A program made the position numbers and the translations under genes. Below, one piece after another: positions 27,369 to 36,944 of a stretch of DNA of 42,552 nt. The number at the start of each line of letters is the position of its first letter. Positions within the stretch are counted from its first letter, which is position 1. Below the pieces are notes generated by a model, which did no database searches, was not told the origin of the DNA, and worked only from the letters and a program-made list of their open reading frames with translations. Source of the stretch: Pseudidiomarina atlantica (GTDB lineage Bacteria; Pseudomonadota; Gammaproteobacteria; Enterobacterales; Alteromonadaceae); the NCBI RefSeq assembly GCF_000753735.1, contig NZ_JPIN01000014.1, forward strand, positions 1-42,552, given 5' to 3'.

Positions 27369-28700
27369 ATGAATGGCATTACGACAACTGCAGCTAAATT
27401 CATTCTAAGCGCTAGTGCGCTGACACTACTCGTGGCATGTGGCGGAGGCGGCGATGGAAGCTCTTCCCCAACAGGCGGTGGCTCAGCGAATGCAGATAAT
27501 TGCTCAGTCGTTGGGCAGAATGAATATTTTTTGGATTACATGCGCGATGACTACTTTTGGTACAACGACATTCCAAATAATATCGACCCAAGTGACTATA
27601 ACTCGGTGTTCGAACTGCTAGATGCAATTCGCAGCCCGATCGATCGCTTTAGCTATGTGTTGACTGAAGCCGAATACCAATCACGCTTTGTGGATGCTGA
27701 ATACATCGGTTTTGGCTTCGCCACTCGCACCTTAGGTAATCGCTTGTTGCTGAATTACGTGTACCCAGACTCACCGGCCGCGCAAGCAGGAATGCAACGT
27801 GCCGATGAGATCACCGCAATCGATGGCACCTCAGTGGCCACCCTTATCGCCAACGGTAGCTTAAACCAAGCTTTGGGTGCCAAAAATGTTGGGGTCACCG
27901 TGGAATTCACTTGGCAACGTCCTGACGGCACTGAATTTACTGAACTGGTCAGTAAAACCGAAGTTGAAACGAACACAGTGCTGGCTATCGAGCGCTTCAC
28001 AGTAGGCGAACGCGATGTTGGCTACTATGTCCTCAATAGCTTTATTGACCGCACAGGAGCCGATTTAAACAATGCTTATGATGCTCTGATGGGCGTTGAC
28101 GAGTTGGTCATTGATGTACGTTACAACGGCGGAGGCCTGATCCGTTACGCGAACCAAGCAAGTAGTCAGGCGGCAGGCAATAATGTGCTTGGTTTTGATT
28201 TTGTCACGCTATTATTTAACGACAAAAATACAACCAATAATTACACCTCACAGTTTGAGCTTATTGACGGTGTGCGCCAGCTCGATCTTGATCGAGTATT
28301 CGTGCTGACCACAGGGGCAAGTTGTTCTTCTTCAGAATTACTGATTAACAGTCTTAAACCCTTCATCGAAGTGGTAGTCATAGGTCAACCCACTTGCGGC
28401 AAGCCAGTGGGGCAATCGCCACAACCTTTCTGTGATAAGCGCAGCTTTGTTATCAACTTTGAAACCGTGAATGCAGAGGGAGAAGGTCGTTACTTTGATG
28501 GTATCGCCCCCACCTGCCAAGCGAATGACAACTTGGTCGCTGACTGGGGACAAAACGGCGATCCATTACTTGATGAGGCGCGCTTTTATATGCTCAATAG
28601 TAGTTGCAGTGCAGTCAGCGCGGCGTCTTCCGTAGTTAAGGAAAACACCGAACAAGGCCGCCGGCATCCGCTGCTTGAGCAATGGGCAAACGAGTTTTAA
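27369..28700 (+). CDS. S41-family protease lipoprotein
   Basis: The 443-aa product has a lipoprotein signal (hydrophobic stretch then LLVAC, Cys about residue 24) followed by a Gly/Ser-rich linker, so it should be membrane-anchored. A PDZ-like part with YVYPDSPAAQAGMQRADEIT leads to an S41 peptidase domain: DELVIDVRYNGGG, the Ser-nucleophile segment TTGASCSSSELL and the Lys segment GQPTCGKPVGQ. Substrates are unknown. The ATG at 27369 has GAGG at 9 nt; in-frame ATGs at 27342 and 27363 are possible. Its stop overlaps that of the convergent ATPase gene. Confidence 0.88.
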   Translation: MNGITTTAAKFILSASALTLLVACGGGGDGSSSPTGGGSANADNCSVVGQNEYFLDYMRDDYFWYNDIPNNIDPSDYNSVFELLDAIRSPIDRFSYVLTEAEYQSRFVDAEYIGFGFATRTLGNRLLLNYVYPDSPAAQAGMQRADEITAIDGTSVATLIANGSLNQALGAKNVGVTVEFTWQRPDGTEFTELVSKTEVETNTVLAIERFTVGERDVGYYVLNSFIDRTGADLNNAYDALMGVDELVIDVRYNGGGLIRYANQASSQAAGNNVLGFDFVTLLFNDKNTTNNYTSQFELIDGVRQLDLDRVFVLTTGASCSSSELLINSLKPFIEVVVIGQPTCGKPVGQSPQPFCDKRSFVINFETVNAEGEGRYFDGIAPTCQANDNLVADWGQNGDPLLDEARFYMLNSSCSAVSAASSVVKENTEQGRRHPLLEQWANEF

Positions 28701-29446
28701 TCTGTGTCTTGGAGCAGTTGGGGTAGCCAACCTACCCCCTGCTCAGTGCATAACCAGCGCGCTTGTATTCGAAATGCCGCAGCAAGGTTCTCATCACTAA
28801 GTACCTGAGCAGGCTCACCAACAGCACGCAGCACCCCTTGGTCGAGCAGCAACAAAGTATCACAAAAACGCGCAGCTAAGCTTAAATCGTGTAAAGCCAC
28901 CATAACTAGCTTACCGGTGCGCGCTTGCGCTCGTAACAACTCCATCATCTGTAACTGATAATGGATATCGAGACTGGCAATAGGTTCGTCCAACACTAAC
29001 CAAGGCAAATCGCCAAGCAATGCGCGCGCCAAATGCACGCGCCGCTGCTCGCCTCCAGACAAGCTTGCCATGGTGCGTTGCAACAGCGGTTGTAGCGCTA
29101 GAAGCTCGGTCACTCGTGCTATCTCTGCAGTCACCGCGGTGCTTAAGCTTAAATTGACGAGTCCCACCTGTAAAACTGCGGCAACTGTAAGCGCGCCGTC
29201 GGCGTGCGGCTGTTGCGGCATGAAGCTTAAAGATTGCCGGCGCCGTAACGCGGAAGCTTCGAGCCAGTTATCACCGCCGAACGCCACTCGCCCCTGTGTG
29301 GCGGATAATTGCCCAGCCAATAGACTCAGCAAAGTGCTTTTACCGGCACCATTTGGGCCAATAATGCCTACCAGTTGCGAGCCGTTAAGTTGGCAAGAAA
29401 TCGGGTGCAAGCGTGGGGCTAAGCCTAAGTTTTCAATTGTTATCAT
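28697..29446 (-). CDS. ABC importer ATPase (BtuD/FecE type)
   Basis: The 249-aa ATPase has Walker A GPNGAGKSTLLSLL, the Q-loop in SFMPQQP, signature LSGGEQRRVHLARAL, Walker B WLVLDEP and the switch His in VALHDLSLA. It energises uptake of cobalamin or an iron-chelate with the neighbouring permease and binding protein. The start at 29446 overlaps the permease stop (atga). The substrate cannot be fixed from the sequence. Confidence 0.9.
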   Translation of the reverse strand: MITIENLGLAPRLHPISCQLNGSQLVGIIGPNGAGKSTLLSLLAGQLSATQGRVAFGGDNWLEASALRRRQSLSFMPQQPHADGALTVAAVLQVGLVNLSLSTAVTAEIARVTELLALQPLLQRTMASLSGGEQRRVHLARALLGDLPWLVLDEPIASLDIHYQLQMMELLRAQARTGKLVMVALHDLSLAARFCDTLLLLDQGVLRAVGEPAQVLSDENLAAAFRIQARWLCTEQGVGWLPQLLQDTD

Positions 29447-30402
29447 ACGCGCACCTGTTGCCGCCATAACAGCACAATCAACCAGGGCGCACCCACAAAC
29501 GCTGCTATTACGCCCAATTGCATCTCCACTGGGGTTGGGATGACTTTAACTAGGCTGTCGATCAACAACAGCAATGCCGCCCCACTAAGTGCGCTATAAG
29601 CGACCAGTTGCGGTGGACGATGTTCGCCAAGTAGCCGCGCGAGGTGTGGCGCTAGGAGGCCAATGAAGCCAATCACACCAGCGGTCACCACTGACGCTGA
29701 AATCAGTAAAGTAATGGCGAGCAGCAACCACCATAGCGCCCAACGTTGGCGAAACCCGAGTGTTGCCAGGGTTGCTGCATCAAAAATATGCGCACTTAAG
29801 TAGCGCTGCTGCGAGGCAATCAACAAAGCACCGATGACAACTGCTGGAAATAATAGATAGACCTGCTCCCAACCGCGGTTCGCGACCGAGCCCAATAACC
29901 ATAGGCTCCACTCTAGATAAGCAAATGGATTTGGCGCCAAATTCAAGACTAAAGCGAGCAATGCTGCGGCAAAAGCGGCTACTGCTACACCCGCGAGAAT
30001 CAAACGTAAATTATCAGTGTAACGCCCAACAATCGCCCACAATAAAAGTAGACTCAAGAAACCGCCCAACATGCCGACTAACGGCAGTAGCCAATTCACC
30101 GGCAATAGAACTCCGGTGTAGAGTACCAACACCACGGCCAACGCACTTCCGCCAGCAATACCGGTAATGCCGGGTTCGGCCAGTGGATTGCGAAAAACAA
30201 CTTGTAGCACGGCGCCAGCCATGCCGAGTGCGGCGCCGTTTAACATTGCTAATAAAGCGCGTGGTAACCTTAGATCCAATAGAATAACGTTGCTGTTGTC
30301 ACCTAAATGCGCAAAACCGAAACTTGACGGGCCAAGCGCCAGATGCAAAAAGCTTAGTAGCAATAAAATGACCAATGCTGATAGCAAATAGCGCAGTTGC
30401 AT
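29443..30402 (-). CDS. FecCD-family ABC permease (BtuC-like)
   Basis: The 319-aa polytopic permease has the family motifs RLPRALLAMLNGAALGMAGA, FRNPLAEPGITGIAGGSALA, and the C-terminal segment GFIGLLAPHLARLLGEHR. It forms the membrane channel for cobalamin or siderophore uptake. I used the ATG at 30400-30402, 1 bp after the binding-protein stop; the longer frame to 30486 runs into that gene. Confidence 0.9.
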   Translation of the reverse strand: MQLRYLLSALVILLLLSFLHLALGPSSFGFAHLGDNSNVILLDLRLPRALLAMLNGAALGMAGAVLQVVFRNPLAEPGITGIAGGSALAVVLVLYTGVLLPVNWLLPLVGMLGGFLSLLLLWAIVGRYTDNLRLILAGVAVAAFAAALLALVLNLAPNPFAYLEWSLWLLGSVANRGWEQVYLLFPAVVIGALLIASQQRYLSAHIFDAATLATLGFRQRWALWWLLLAITLLISASVVTAGVIGFIGLLAPHLARLLGEHRPPQLVAYSALSGAALLLLIDSLVKVIPTPVEMQLGVIAAFVGAPWLIVLLWRQQVRV

Positions 30403-30403
30403 A

Positions 30404-31135
30404 TCAATCACCGCCGCGTGTGATACTGTGCAAATAATCCACAGCACGATAGTCGGCACAGCCAGCAATGTCACCGTCAACCTCAACCACGTGGCGTTGT
30501 GCTAACCAATGCTGCACGGCGTCATGCCACAACCAATCTTGTGAACGCCCATAGGATTGCGAGAACCCTTCCAAAATCACGGTGTCAGGTTCGCTTGCCA
30601 GCAATTGTTCAAGTTGCAGACGCACTAACTCGCCATTGCCAGCAATTGGGCTCAGTCGCGCACCGTGCGTATGCAGAAGTTGTCCCACCCAGCTGTTAGC
30701 ACCCCAAGTGTATGAATTAGGCATCAACACGAGGAGTTCACCAAGGTCATCGAGGCGATAGCTTTGTAATTCCTGTTGTTGCTGCCACAACCATTGTTCG
30801 GCCGCCGACGCCGCTTGCAATTCAGTGGCGAGTCGTCGTACGGCGTTACGCCAATCAGACATGGAACTGACATAGGGTAAGGTCAATATTTCTGCGTGAT
30901 CTTGCAATGCTAATAACAACTGCTGATTGACAAAGCTGCCAGCGACAATCACGTCAGGCTCACTCAACACGATGGCTTCAAGACGCTGTTGATGCTCCGT
31001 AGTCGGCAGCACTTGCCAAGTCGATGGCAACCATTGTGGAAGCCAATCGTCTAAGCACGGATTGATGCTGGCGATGGTCTTGGCGTTCACCGCGGTAGAC
31101 CACAGTGCGGCAAGCACCACTATGGTCATTCTCAT
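30404..31135 (-). CDS. Periplasmic binding protein of the FecCD/BtuC importer
   Basis: The 243-aa product has a signal peptide (about 1-18, cleavage after VNA) and a type III periplasmic-binding fold: IASINPCLDDW at the mature N-terminus, EPDVIVAGSF and the C-terminal DIAGCADYRAVDYL. Two Cys in similar positions (about 27 and 226) could form a disulphide. It resembles cobalamin/iron-siderophore binding proteins such as BtuF. Its ATG overlaps the radA stop by one base, an unusual coupling for a nutrient transporter. No cobalamin riboswitch was seen. Confidence 0.82.
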   Translation of the reverse strand: MRMTIVVLAALWSTAVNAKTIASINPCLDDWLPQWLPSTWQVLPTTEHQQRLEAIVLSEPDVIVAGSFVNQQLLLALQDHAEILTLPYVSSMSDWRNAVRRLATELQAASAAEQWLWQQQQELQSYRLDDLGELLVLMPNSYTWGANSWVGQLLHTHGARLSPIAGNGELVRLQLEQLLASEPDTVILEGFSQSYGRSQDWLWHDAVQHWLAQRHVVEVDGDIAGCADYRAVDYLHSITRGGD

Positions 31136-32496
31136 TAAACTGCCTCTAACGCTTGCTGTAAGTTTTTAACGGCAATTACTTCCATCCCTGCAATCGCCGC
31201 TTTGGGCTTGTTACCAGCCGGCACTATAGCCCGTTTGAAGCCATGTTTGGCAGCTTCTTGCAGGCGTGTTTGACCATTTTGCACCGGACGGATTTCACCA
31301 GCTAAGCCAACTTCGCCAAACACAATGAGATCACGGGGCAACGGTTGCTCGCGGAAGCTCGAAACAATCGCCAGTAACAGCGCAAGGTCTGCAGCCGTTT
31401 CGGTGACTCTCACGCCGCCAACCACGTTAACGAAAACGTCTTGATCCGACATGTGCAAACCGCCATGACGATGCAATACCGCGAGCAGCATCGCTAATCG
31501 AGTTGCTTCCATTCCCACCGCAACGCGGCGGGGATTGGCTAATTGACTAGCATCCACTAACGCTTGTAACTCGACCAACAACGGTCGTGTCCCCTCCCAA
31601 ATCACCATCACCACCGAACCATTGCCATGGTCCTCGCCGCGTTGTAAGAAGATTGCGGAAGGGTTAGTGACCTCTTTCAGTCCCTGCTCCGTCATGGCGA
31701 ATACGCCAAGTTCATTGGCTGGACCAAAGCGATTTTTATGCCCGCGCAATGTGCGAAAGCGTACATCAGCATCACCCTCTAACAACAACGATGCATCAAT
31801 GCAGTGCTCGAGCACCTTAGGTCCGGCTAGAGAGCCGTCTTTGGTAACGTGGCCGACCATGATTATCGCCACACCTTTACGTTTCGCATAACGAGTTAGA
31901 TAAGCGGCCGATTCCCGTACCTGCGACACACTGCCGGGAGCCGATTGAATATCGGCCAGATGCATCACTTGAATCGAGTCAATCACCATTACTTTGGGTT
32001 GTTCTTTATCGGCAAGATCACAAATAGTTTCAACTGAGGTTTCCGCCAACATGCGCAGTTTATCGGTCGGTAATTGCAAACGTTTCGCCCGCATTGCGAC
32101 TTGCTGTAACGACTCCTCACCGGTTACGTAAAGTACTGGCATATGTGTTGCGAGGTTGCACATGGTTTGCAATAACAAGGTACTTTTACCAGCGCCCGGT
32201 GAGCCGCCGATCAATACTGCGGATCCAGGCACAACGCCACCGCCTAAAACCCGATCAAATTCTTGAAAGGTGCTACTGAAACGCGGAAGCTCCTCAAGAT
32301 TGACCTCGCTGAGGGTTTGCACTTGGGCTTGAGTTGCGCCCGCAAAGCCGCGACGTTCAACCGCAACGGTTTTTGCGCTGGCTAAGCGAACTTCGGTAAT
32401 CGTGTTCCACGCTTTGCACTCGGTGCATTGTCCCAACCAACGCGGAAAGTCAGCCCCGCAGTCATTGCAGACATAAGCTGTCTTTGCTTTCGCCAT
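31135..32496 (-). CDS. radA: DNA repair protein RadA (Sms)
   Basis: The 453-aa protein is full length: an N-terminal zinc finger (Cys10, 13, 24, 27), a RecA-like core with Walker A GGSPGAGKS (97-105) and the RadA-specific KNRFG motif (254-258), and a C-terminal Lon-like domain. RadA promotes branch migration in recombinational repair. It is 1 bp after serB, the order known from E. coli. Confidence 0.98.
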   Translation of the reverse strand: MAKAKTAYVCNDCGADFPRWLGQCTECKAWNTITEVRLASAKTVAVERRGFAGATQAQVQTLSEVNLEELPRFSSTFQEFDRVLGGGVVPGSAVLIGGSPGAGKSTLLLQTMCNLATHMPVLYVTGEESLQQVAMRAKRLQLPTDKLRMLAETSVETICDLADKEQPKVMVIDSIQVMHLADIQSAPGSVSQVRESAAYLTRYAKRKGVAIIMVGHVTKDGSLAGPKVLEHCIDASLLLEGDADVRFRTLRGHKNRFGPANELGVFAMTEQGLKEVTNPSAIFLQRGEDHGNGSVVMVIWEGTRPLLVELQALVDASQLANPRRVAVGMEATRLAMLLAVLHRHGGLHMSDQDVFVNVVGGVRVTETAADLALLLAIVSSFREQPLPRDLIVFGEVGLAGEIRPVQNGQTRLQEAAKHGFKRAIVPAGNKPKAAIAGMEVIAVKNLQQALEAV

Positions 32497-32497
32497 A

Positions 32498-33154
32498 TTA
32501 TTGCTTCTCGTTGTTCTGTAAGTGATGCGCTAGCGCCATTAAATTCGGTTCATTGATGACAATATCGGCGACTGCTTGGAGTGCCGGTTTCGCACAAAAG
32601 GCAACACCCACCGCAGCAGCTTCTAACATGGCTTGGTCATTGGCGCCGTCACCCACAGCAATAGTTTGCGTTAGGGGAATTTGATAATGCTCAGCCCACA
32701 CTTTGAGTTGCGACGCTTTGCGTTGTGCATCTACGACAGGCTCCGCGACCTTGCCTGTAAGCTTATCGGCGTCCCATAACAAGGTGTTTGCGCAGTGTTG
32801 ATCTAAGCCAATAGCACTGGCTAATTGCTCGGTAAACCAAGAAAAACCTCCAGATACTACCGCAGTGCGCCAACCGTTTTGCCGAAACCAAGAGATGAGT
32901 TCTGCGGCTCCGGGGGTCAGCGGAATCGGCTGAAATAACTGCGCTAGTTTGTCGCGCTCCAATCCAGCTAACACCGCCACGCGCTGTCGTAAACTTCCCG
33001 CAAAATCGAGGTCGCCGCGCATTGCAGCGGCGGTGATGGCAGCGACTTCAGCTTTACGATCGACCAACGCGGCCAACTCATCAATGCACTCAATCGTGAT
33101 TAAGGTTGAGTCCATATCAAAAACAACCAGTCCAGGTTGTGATAAATTTACCAT
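32498..33154 (-). CDS. serB: Phosphoserine phosphatase SerB
   Basis: The 218-aa HAD phosphatase releases serine from phosphoserine, the last step of serine synthesis. The nucleophile motif DMDST starts at Asp13; VVSGGFSWFTEQLA and the metal-binding GDGANDQAML follow. It is about 100 residues shorter than E. coli SerB and lacks its N-terminal domain, as many bacterial homologues do. The genes serB-radA and divergent ytjB keep the E. coli arrangement. Confidence 0.93.
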   Translation of the reverse strand: MVNLSQPGLVVFDMDSTLITIECIDELAALVDRKAEVAAITAAAMRGDLDFAGSLRQRVAVLAGLERDKLAQLFQPIPLTPGAAELISWFRQNGWRTAVVSGGFSWFTEQLASAIGLDQHCANTLLWDADKLTGKVAEPVVDAQRKASQLKVWAEHYQIPLTQTIAVGDGANDQAMLEAAAVGVAFCAKPALQAVADIVINEPNLMALAHHLQNNEKQ

Positions 33155-33173
33155 GTTTACTGCTCTTCTGTGG

Positions 33174-33203
33174 TTGCTCTAATGACCGCCCTCAGCGTAT
33201 AGT
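33174..33203 (+). promoter_or_regulatory. Candidate sigma70 promoter of ytjB
   Basis: TTGCTC (33174-33179) and TATAGT (33198-33203) are 18 bp apart. The predicted transcription start, about 7 nt after the -10, coincides with the A of the ytjB ATG at 33210, so the mRNA may be leaderless. Confidence 0.4.
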
Positions 33204-33209
33204 TTTGCT

Positions 33210-33812
33210 ATGACGACTGCACAACATGTTATCAATATCATCAAGCTTGTCTATCGCCGTGGTCGACGATTGTTGGCTGCGTTGCTACTGATCATTCTCA
33301 TTGAGAACTTCTGGAGCAATATGCAGGACACTAGTTTGTCCGACTTGCAGACGCACAGTCAGCAGTTGATTGAGTTAACCGCCGAGCAAGCTGCCCATGA
33401 GGCACGCCATTGGTTGATAGCGAATGAACAAGATAACTTACAGCAACTGGTACAACAACTGACCCAACAGAAGTTGATTGAATACGCAGCTATCTATAAC
33501 AACTATGGGCAAGAGGTGGTGAGCGCCGATGCCATTACAGAAAGTCCAGAACAAGCTTTCGTCATTGTGAAAGAAATTCGTGAAGGCCAACTCATTCATG
33601 GTTACTTACACATCACCATCAATCAAGACCTATTGCTGGCCGAGCCATTAGCGACGCATAGTTATTTGTCTTACTACGGACAATTTTTATTGGTGTTTGC
33701 CGTTTTAGCTGGGATTCTGATCGCTATTACCTTTAACAAGTGGCGTTATCGTCGCCTACGGTTAGCTGCGCCAACTGACAACTCGTCTGCCAAAGCTGCT
33801 TCGCAACAGTAG
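33210..33812 (+). CDS. ytjB: YtjB/Smp family membrane protein
   Basis: The 200-aa protein has an N-terminal membrane helix (about 20-36), an extracytoplasmic helical domain (about 37-150, Gln-rich) and a second membrane helix (about 153-172) with a basic cytoplasmic tail. This is the layout of Smp/YtjB, and its position divergent from serB-radA is the same as in E. coli. The function of the family is not known. No Shine-Dalgarno is visible. The last 80 bp overlap the convergent tatD-family gene. Confidence 0.82.
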   Translation: MTTAQHVINIIKLVYRRGRRLLAALLLIILIENFWSNMQDTSLSDLQTHSQQLIELTAEQAAHEARHWLIANEQDNLQQLVQQLTQQKLIEYAAIYNNYGQEVVSADAITESPEQAFVIVKEIREGQLIHGYLHITINQDLLLAEPLATHSYLSYYGQFLLVFAVLAGILIAITFNKWRYRRLRLAAPTDNSSAKAASQQ

Positions 33813-34527
33813 CGGCAGGCTCGGCGCGCAGCTCTTGCAGCGCCCGCAATACTTCAGCGCAATAGGCCGGTTCGTTGCGTTGACCTTGGCGACCTGCCAA
33901 CGGCATATCCGGTGCATCCGTTTCGAGCACCAAAGCGGTTAGAGGCACACGGCTAATAGCATCGCGAGTTTTACGGGCGCGTTCGTAGGTTATAGTGCCA
34001 CCGACACCCAACTTGAAACCTTTATCGATCCAGCTACAGGCTTGTTCGTAACTGCCGCTGAAAGCATGCACAATGCCTTGGACTGGTCGTCGCTCAAGAT
34101 ACTGATTCAGGTAACCCAACAAATCACTTTGGCTTTTACGATGATGTAAAATCAACGGACGTTGATAGCGAACGGCGAGTTGTACTTGCTCGACAAAGAA
34201 TTCGCATTGCTTTTGCCAATGTTCACAGGTGCGATCTAAGCCTATCTCCCCCACCCACAAGTTGCTGTTGGCCGCCAATTGCTGCTCGACCCAAGTCAGG
34301 TGCTTTGGCTGGTGCTCGGCAATAAAATAAGGATGCAAGCCGACCGCGTAATGCAACTGTACACCCGCGCACTGCTCAAGCTGCAACCGGGGTGTGTTGA
34401 TGCTGGTGCCAGGTACCCAGACATGCCGAATACCTTTGCTGTAGGCGCGTTGCAAGACTTGCTCTCGATCCGCATCAAACACCTCAAAATCAAGATGGCA
34501 ATGGGTGTCGAATAGCAAGTCGGTCAT
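33733..34527 (-). CDS. TatD-family metal-dependent hydrolase (YjjV-like)
   Basis: The 264-aa protein has the TatD metal ligands: DTHCHLD near the N-terminus, GEIGLD, LHHRKSQ, HAFSG and ETDAPDMPL. TatD proteins are metal-dependent nucleases, some acting in DNA repair or on D-aminoacyl substrates. It is 2 bp after prfC and probably cotranscribed, as yjjV lies near prfC in E. coli. Its 3' end overlaps ytjB by 80 bp. Confidence 0.9.
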   Translation of the reverse strand: MTDLLFDTHCHLDFEVFDADREQVLQRAYSKGIRHVWVPGTSINTPRLQLEQCAGVQLHYAVGLHPYFIAEHQPKHLTWVEQQLAANSNLWVGEIGLDRTCEHWQKQCEFFVEQVQLAVRYQRPLILHHRKSQSDLLGYLNQYLERRPVQGIVHAFSGSYEQACSWIDKGFKLGVGGTITYERARKTRDAISRVPLTALVLETDAPDMPLAGRQGQRNEPAYCAEVLRALQELRAEPAATVAKQLWQTSCQLAQLTVGDDNATC

Positions 34528-34529
34528 GC

Positions 34530-36119
34530 TTAATGCTCGCGCGTTTGATGGAACTCGATATCGGGATAACGTTCCGTAGCCAAACTCAGATTCACCATAG
34601 TGGGGGCGATATAGGTTAGGCTATCGCCGCCATCAAGGGCTAGGTTTTGCTCTGCTTTACGTCGAAACTCATCAAGTTTGCGCTCATCTTTGCAAGTCAC
34701 CCAACGGGCAGTGGCAACATTGACTGATTCGTAGATAGCGTCAACGTTGTATTCTGATTTTAAGCGATGCACCACCACATCGAACTGCAGCACACCTACT
34801 GCACCAACGATCAAATCGTTGTTGCTGAGCGGCCGAAACACCTGCACCGCGCCCTCTTCCGAAAGCTGAACCAAGCCTTTCAACAGCTGCTTTTGTTTCA
34901 GTGGATCTTTTAAGCGAATACGACGGAACATTTCCGGCGCGAAGTTCGGAATACCGCTGAATTTGAATTTTTCACCAGCGGTAAAAGTATCTCCGATCTG
35001 AATGGTACCGTGGTTATGCAAACCAATAATATCGCCAGGGTAAGCTTCTTCAACTTGCTCTCGATCACCGGCTAAAAAGGTTAACGCGTCAGAAATACGC
35101 ACATCTTTACCCGTGCGGACTTGATGCATCTTCATGCCCTTTTCGTATTTTCCGGAAACAATACGCATGAAGGCGACTCGGTCACGGTGTTTAGGATCCA
35201 TATTCGCTTGGATTTTAAACACAAAGCCTGAAAAGCTGGGCGCTGTTGCGGCCACGACTGTTGCTCCATCGGTTTCCCGTGGTAACGGCGTCGGCGCCCA
35301 TTGCACTAGGCCGTCCAACATGTGATCAACGCCAAAGTTGCCAAGTGCGGTACCAAAGTAAACCGGCGTTAATTCTCCAGCCAAAAACATTTCTAGGTCA
35401 AAGGCGTTGGATGCGCCCTGCACCAACTCAATCTGATCGCGCAAATCTTGCGCGTAATCACCGATGCGTGCATCAAGCTCAGGATTATTCAACCCTTTAA
35501 TGACATCACGCTCCTGAATGCGATGCCCTTGGCCGGTTTTGTAGAGAATCACTTCATCATCGATGAGGTTGTAGACGCCCTTGAAGTTCTTTCCAGAGCC
35601 AATTGGCCAAGTGATTGGCGCACACATGATATTCAACACACTTTCGACTTCATCGAGTAGCTCCAATGGGTCGCGAATATCACGGTCTAACTTGTTCATA
35701 AAGGTGATGATTGGGGTGTCACGTAAGCGGGTCACTTCCATCAACTTAATGGTGCGATCCTCAACCCCCTTAGCGCCATCGATAACCATAAGACATGAAT
35801 CGACGGCGGTTAAGGTACGGTAGGTATCTTCCGAAAAGTCTTCGTGCCCTGGGGTATCAAGAAGGTTCACCAATGCGTTCGCATAGGGGAACTGCATCAC
35901 CGACGTGGTCACCGAGATGCCCCGCTCCTTTTCCATTTCCATCCAGTCCGATTTCGCGTGCTGGCCAGACTTTTTGCCTTTGACGGTACCGGCCTTTTGG
36001 ATCCGTTGTCCGTGCAACAAGACTTTTTCGGTAATTGTTGTTTTACCGGCGTCAGGGTGCGAGATAATGGCAAACGTACGGCGTTTGGCGACTTCTTTTG
36101 CGAGTGCTGATTGCGACAT
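34530..36119 (-). CDS. prfC: Peptide chain release factor 3
   Basis: The 529-aa GTPase releases RF1/RF2 from the ribosome after termination. It has G1 HPDAGKTT (21-28), G2 region [12 protein letters not shown]3 DTPGHEDF and G4 NKLD, followed by the domain 2 and 3 regions. The length matches E. coli RF3. The gene starts a short unit with the tatD-family gene, downstream of the deo operon terminator. Confidence 0.98.
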   Translation of the reverse strand: MSQSALAKEVAKRRTFAIISHPDAGKTTITEKVLLHGQRIQKAGTVKGKKSGQHAKSDWMEMEKERGISVTTSVMQFPYANALVNLLDTPGHEDFSEDTYRTLTAVDSCLMVIDGAKGVEDRTIKLMEVTRLRDTPIITFMNKLDRDIRDPLELLDEVESVLNIMCAPITWPIGSGKNFKGVYNLIDDEVILYKTGQGHRIQERDVIKGLNNPELDARIGDYAQDLRDQIELVQGASNAFDLEMFLAGELTPVYFGTALGNFGVDHMLDGLVQWAPTPLPRETDGATVVAATAPSFSGFVFKIQANMDPKHRDRVAFMRIVSGKYEKGMKMHQVRTGKDVRISDALTFLAGDREQVEEAYPGDIIGLHNHGTIQIGDTFTAGEKFKFSGIPNFAPEMFRRIRLKDPLKQKQLLKGLVQLSEEGAVQVFRPLSNNDLIVGAVGVLQFDVVVHRLKSEYNVDAIYESVNVATARWVTCKDERKLDEFRRKAEQNLALDGGDSLTYIAPTMVNLSLATERYPDIEFHQTREH

Positions 36120-36165
36120 TCATACTTTCCTTTTGAACTAACCCGCGCATTTTCGCTGATCCAGT

Positions 36166-36192
36166 ACAAAAACGCCACCCAAATGGGTGGCG
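36166..36192 (-). terminator. Rho-independent terminator of the deo operon
   Basis: A perfect 8-bp GC-rich stem (cgccaccc 36173-36180 / gggtggcg 36185-36192) with a 4-nt loop is followed, in the leftward direction, by TTTTTG. It lies 21 bp after deoD and upstream of prfC, so it closes the nucleoside operon. Confidence 0.85.
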
Positions 36193-36213
36193 CGGCGGTA
36201 ATTCATTGTCGAC

Positions 36214-36927
36214 TTAAGCGCTTGGGGTAAGCGCGTTGAGTGCAAACTCAATCATGGTTGCAAAGCCACTTTGTCGATCTGCTGCAGATAACTTCGTGCC
36301 CGATAACAGATTGTCGGACACTGACAACACCGTCAATGCCTGCGCGTTGAACTGGGCTGCGACTGAATAAAGCGCTGCGGCTTCCATATCAAAGCCCAGC
36401 ACTCCAAATTTTCGGAACAGTGGCCACAATGCAGTGTCACCACCGTAAAAATTATCAGTCGAGAAAATAAGTCCGAGCGCAACTGAACTGCCGCTTTTAT
36501 CGGCATAGTTTAAAAACTGCTGTAACAAACGCGGATCAGCAACTGCGGGAAAATCAAGTCCGGCAAATTGTTGGCGATTAAAGCTCGAATCGGTGGCCGC
36601 CGCATGTGCAATGATGACATCGTTTAAGTCGAGGCGTTCATCGAACACGCCACAACTACCAACCCGCACTAATCTTTTCACCTGGTAATGTTGCAGTAAC
36701 TCGGTGGCATATATCGCGCATGAGGGCATGCCCATTCCGGAGCCCATCACCGATATCCGCTGACCTTTATAGTTACCTGTGTATCCCAACATATTGCGTA
36801 CGTTGGTGACACATTCAGCGCCTTCTAAATACTGCTCAGCAATAAATTTTGCCCGTAATGGATCACCGGGGAACAAGCAAGTTTCCGTGAAATCACCTAG
36901 CTTCGCGTTGATATGTGGAGTACTCAC
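36214..36927 (-). CDS. deoD: Purine-nucleoside phosphorylase DeoD
   Basis: The 237-aa hexameric-type phosphorylase cleaves purine (deoxy)nucleosides with phosphate. Visible motifs are FPGDPLRAKFIAE, GSGMGMPSCAIYATEL, VRVGSCGVF and the nucleoside-binding segment DMEAAALYSVA. The catalytic Asp region VSDNLL follows. It is the last gene of the cdd-deoCABD operon, 17 bp after deoB. Confidence 0.97.
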   Translation of the reverse strand: MSTPHINAKLGDFTETCLFPGDPLRAKFIAEQYLEGAECVTNVRNMLGYTGNYKGQRISVMGSGMGMPSCAIYATELLQHYQVKRLVRVGSCGVFDERLDLNDVIIAHAAATDSSFNRQQFAGLDFPAVADPRLLQQFLNYADKSGSSVALGLIFSTDNFYGGDTALWPLFRKFGVLGFDMEAAALYSVAAQFNAQALTVLSVSDNLLSGTKLSAADRQSGFATMIEFALNALTPSA

Positions 36928-36944
36928 ACCAATATTCCTTCTTC

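Noticed and set aside
31100-31200. Cobalamin riboswitch before the BtuF-like gene
   Set aside because: The gene starts on the radA stop codon and the upstream sequence is radA coding; no B12-box-like element was recognised.
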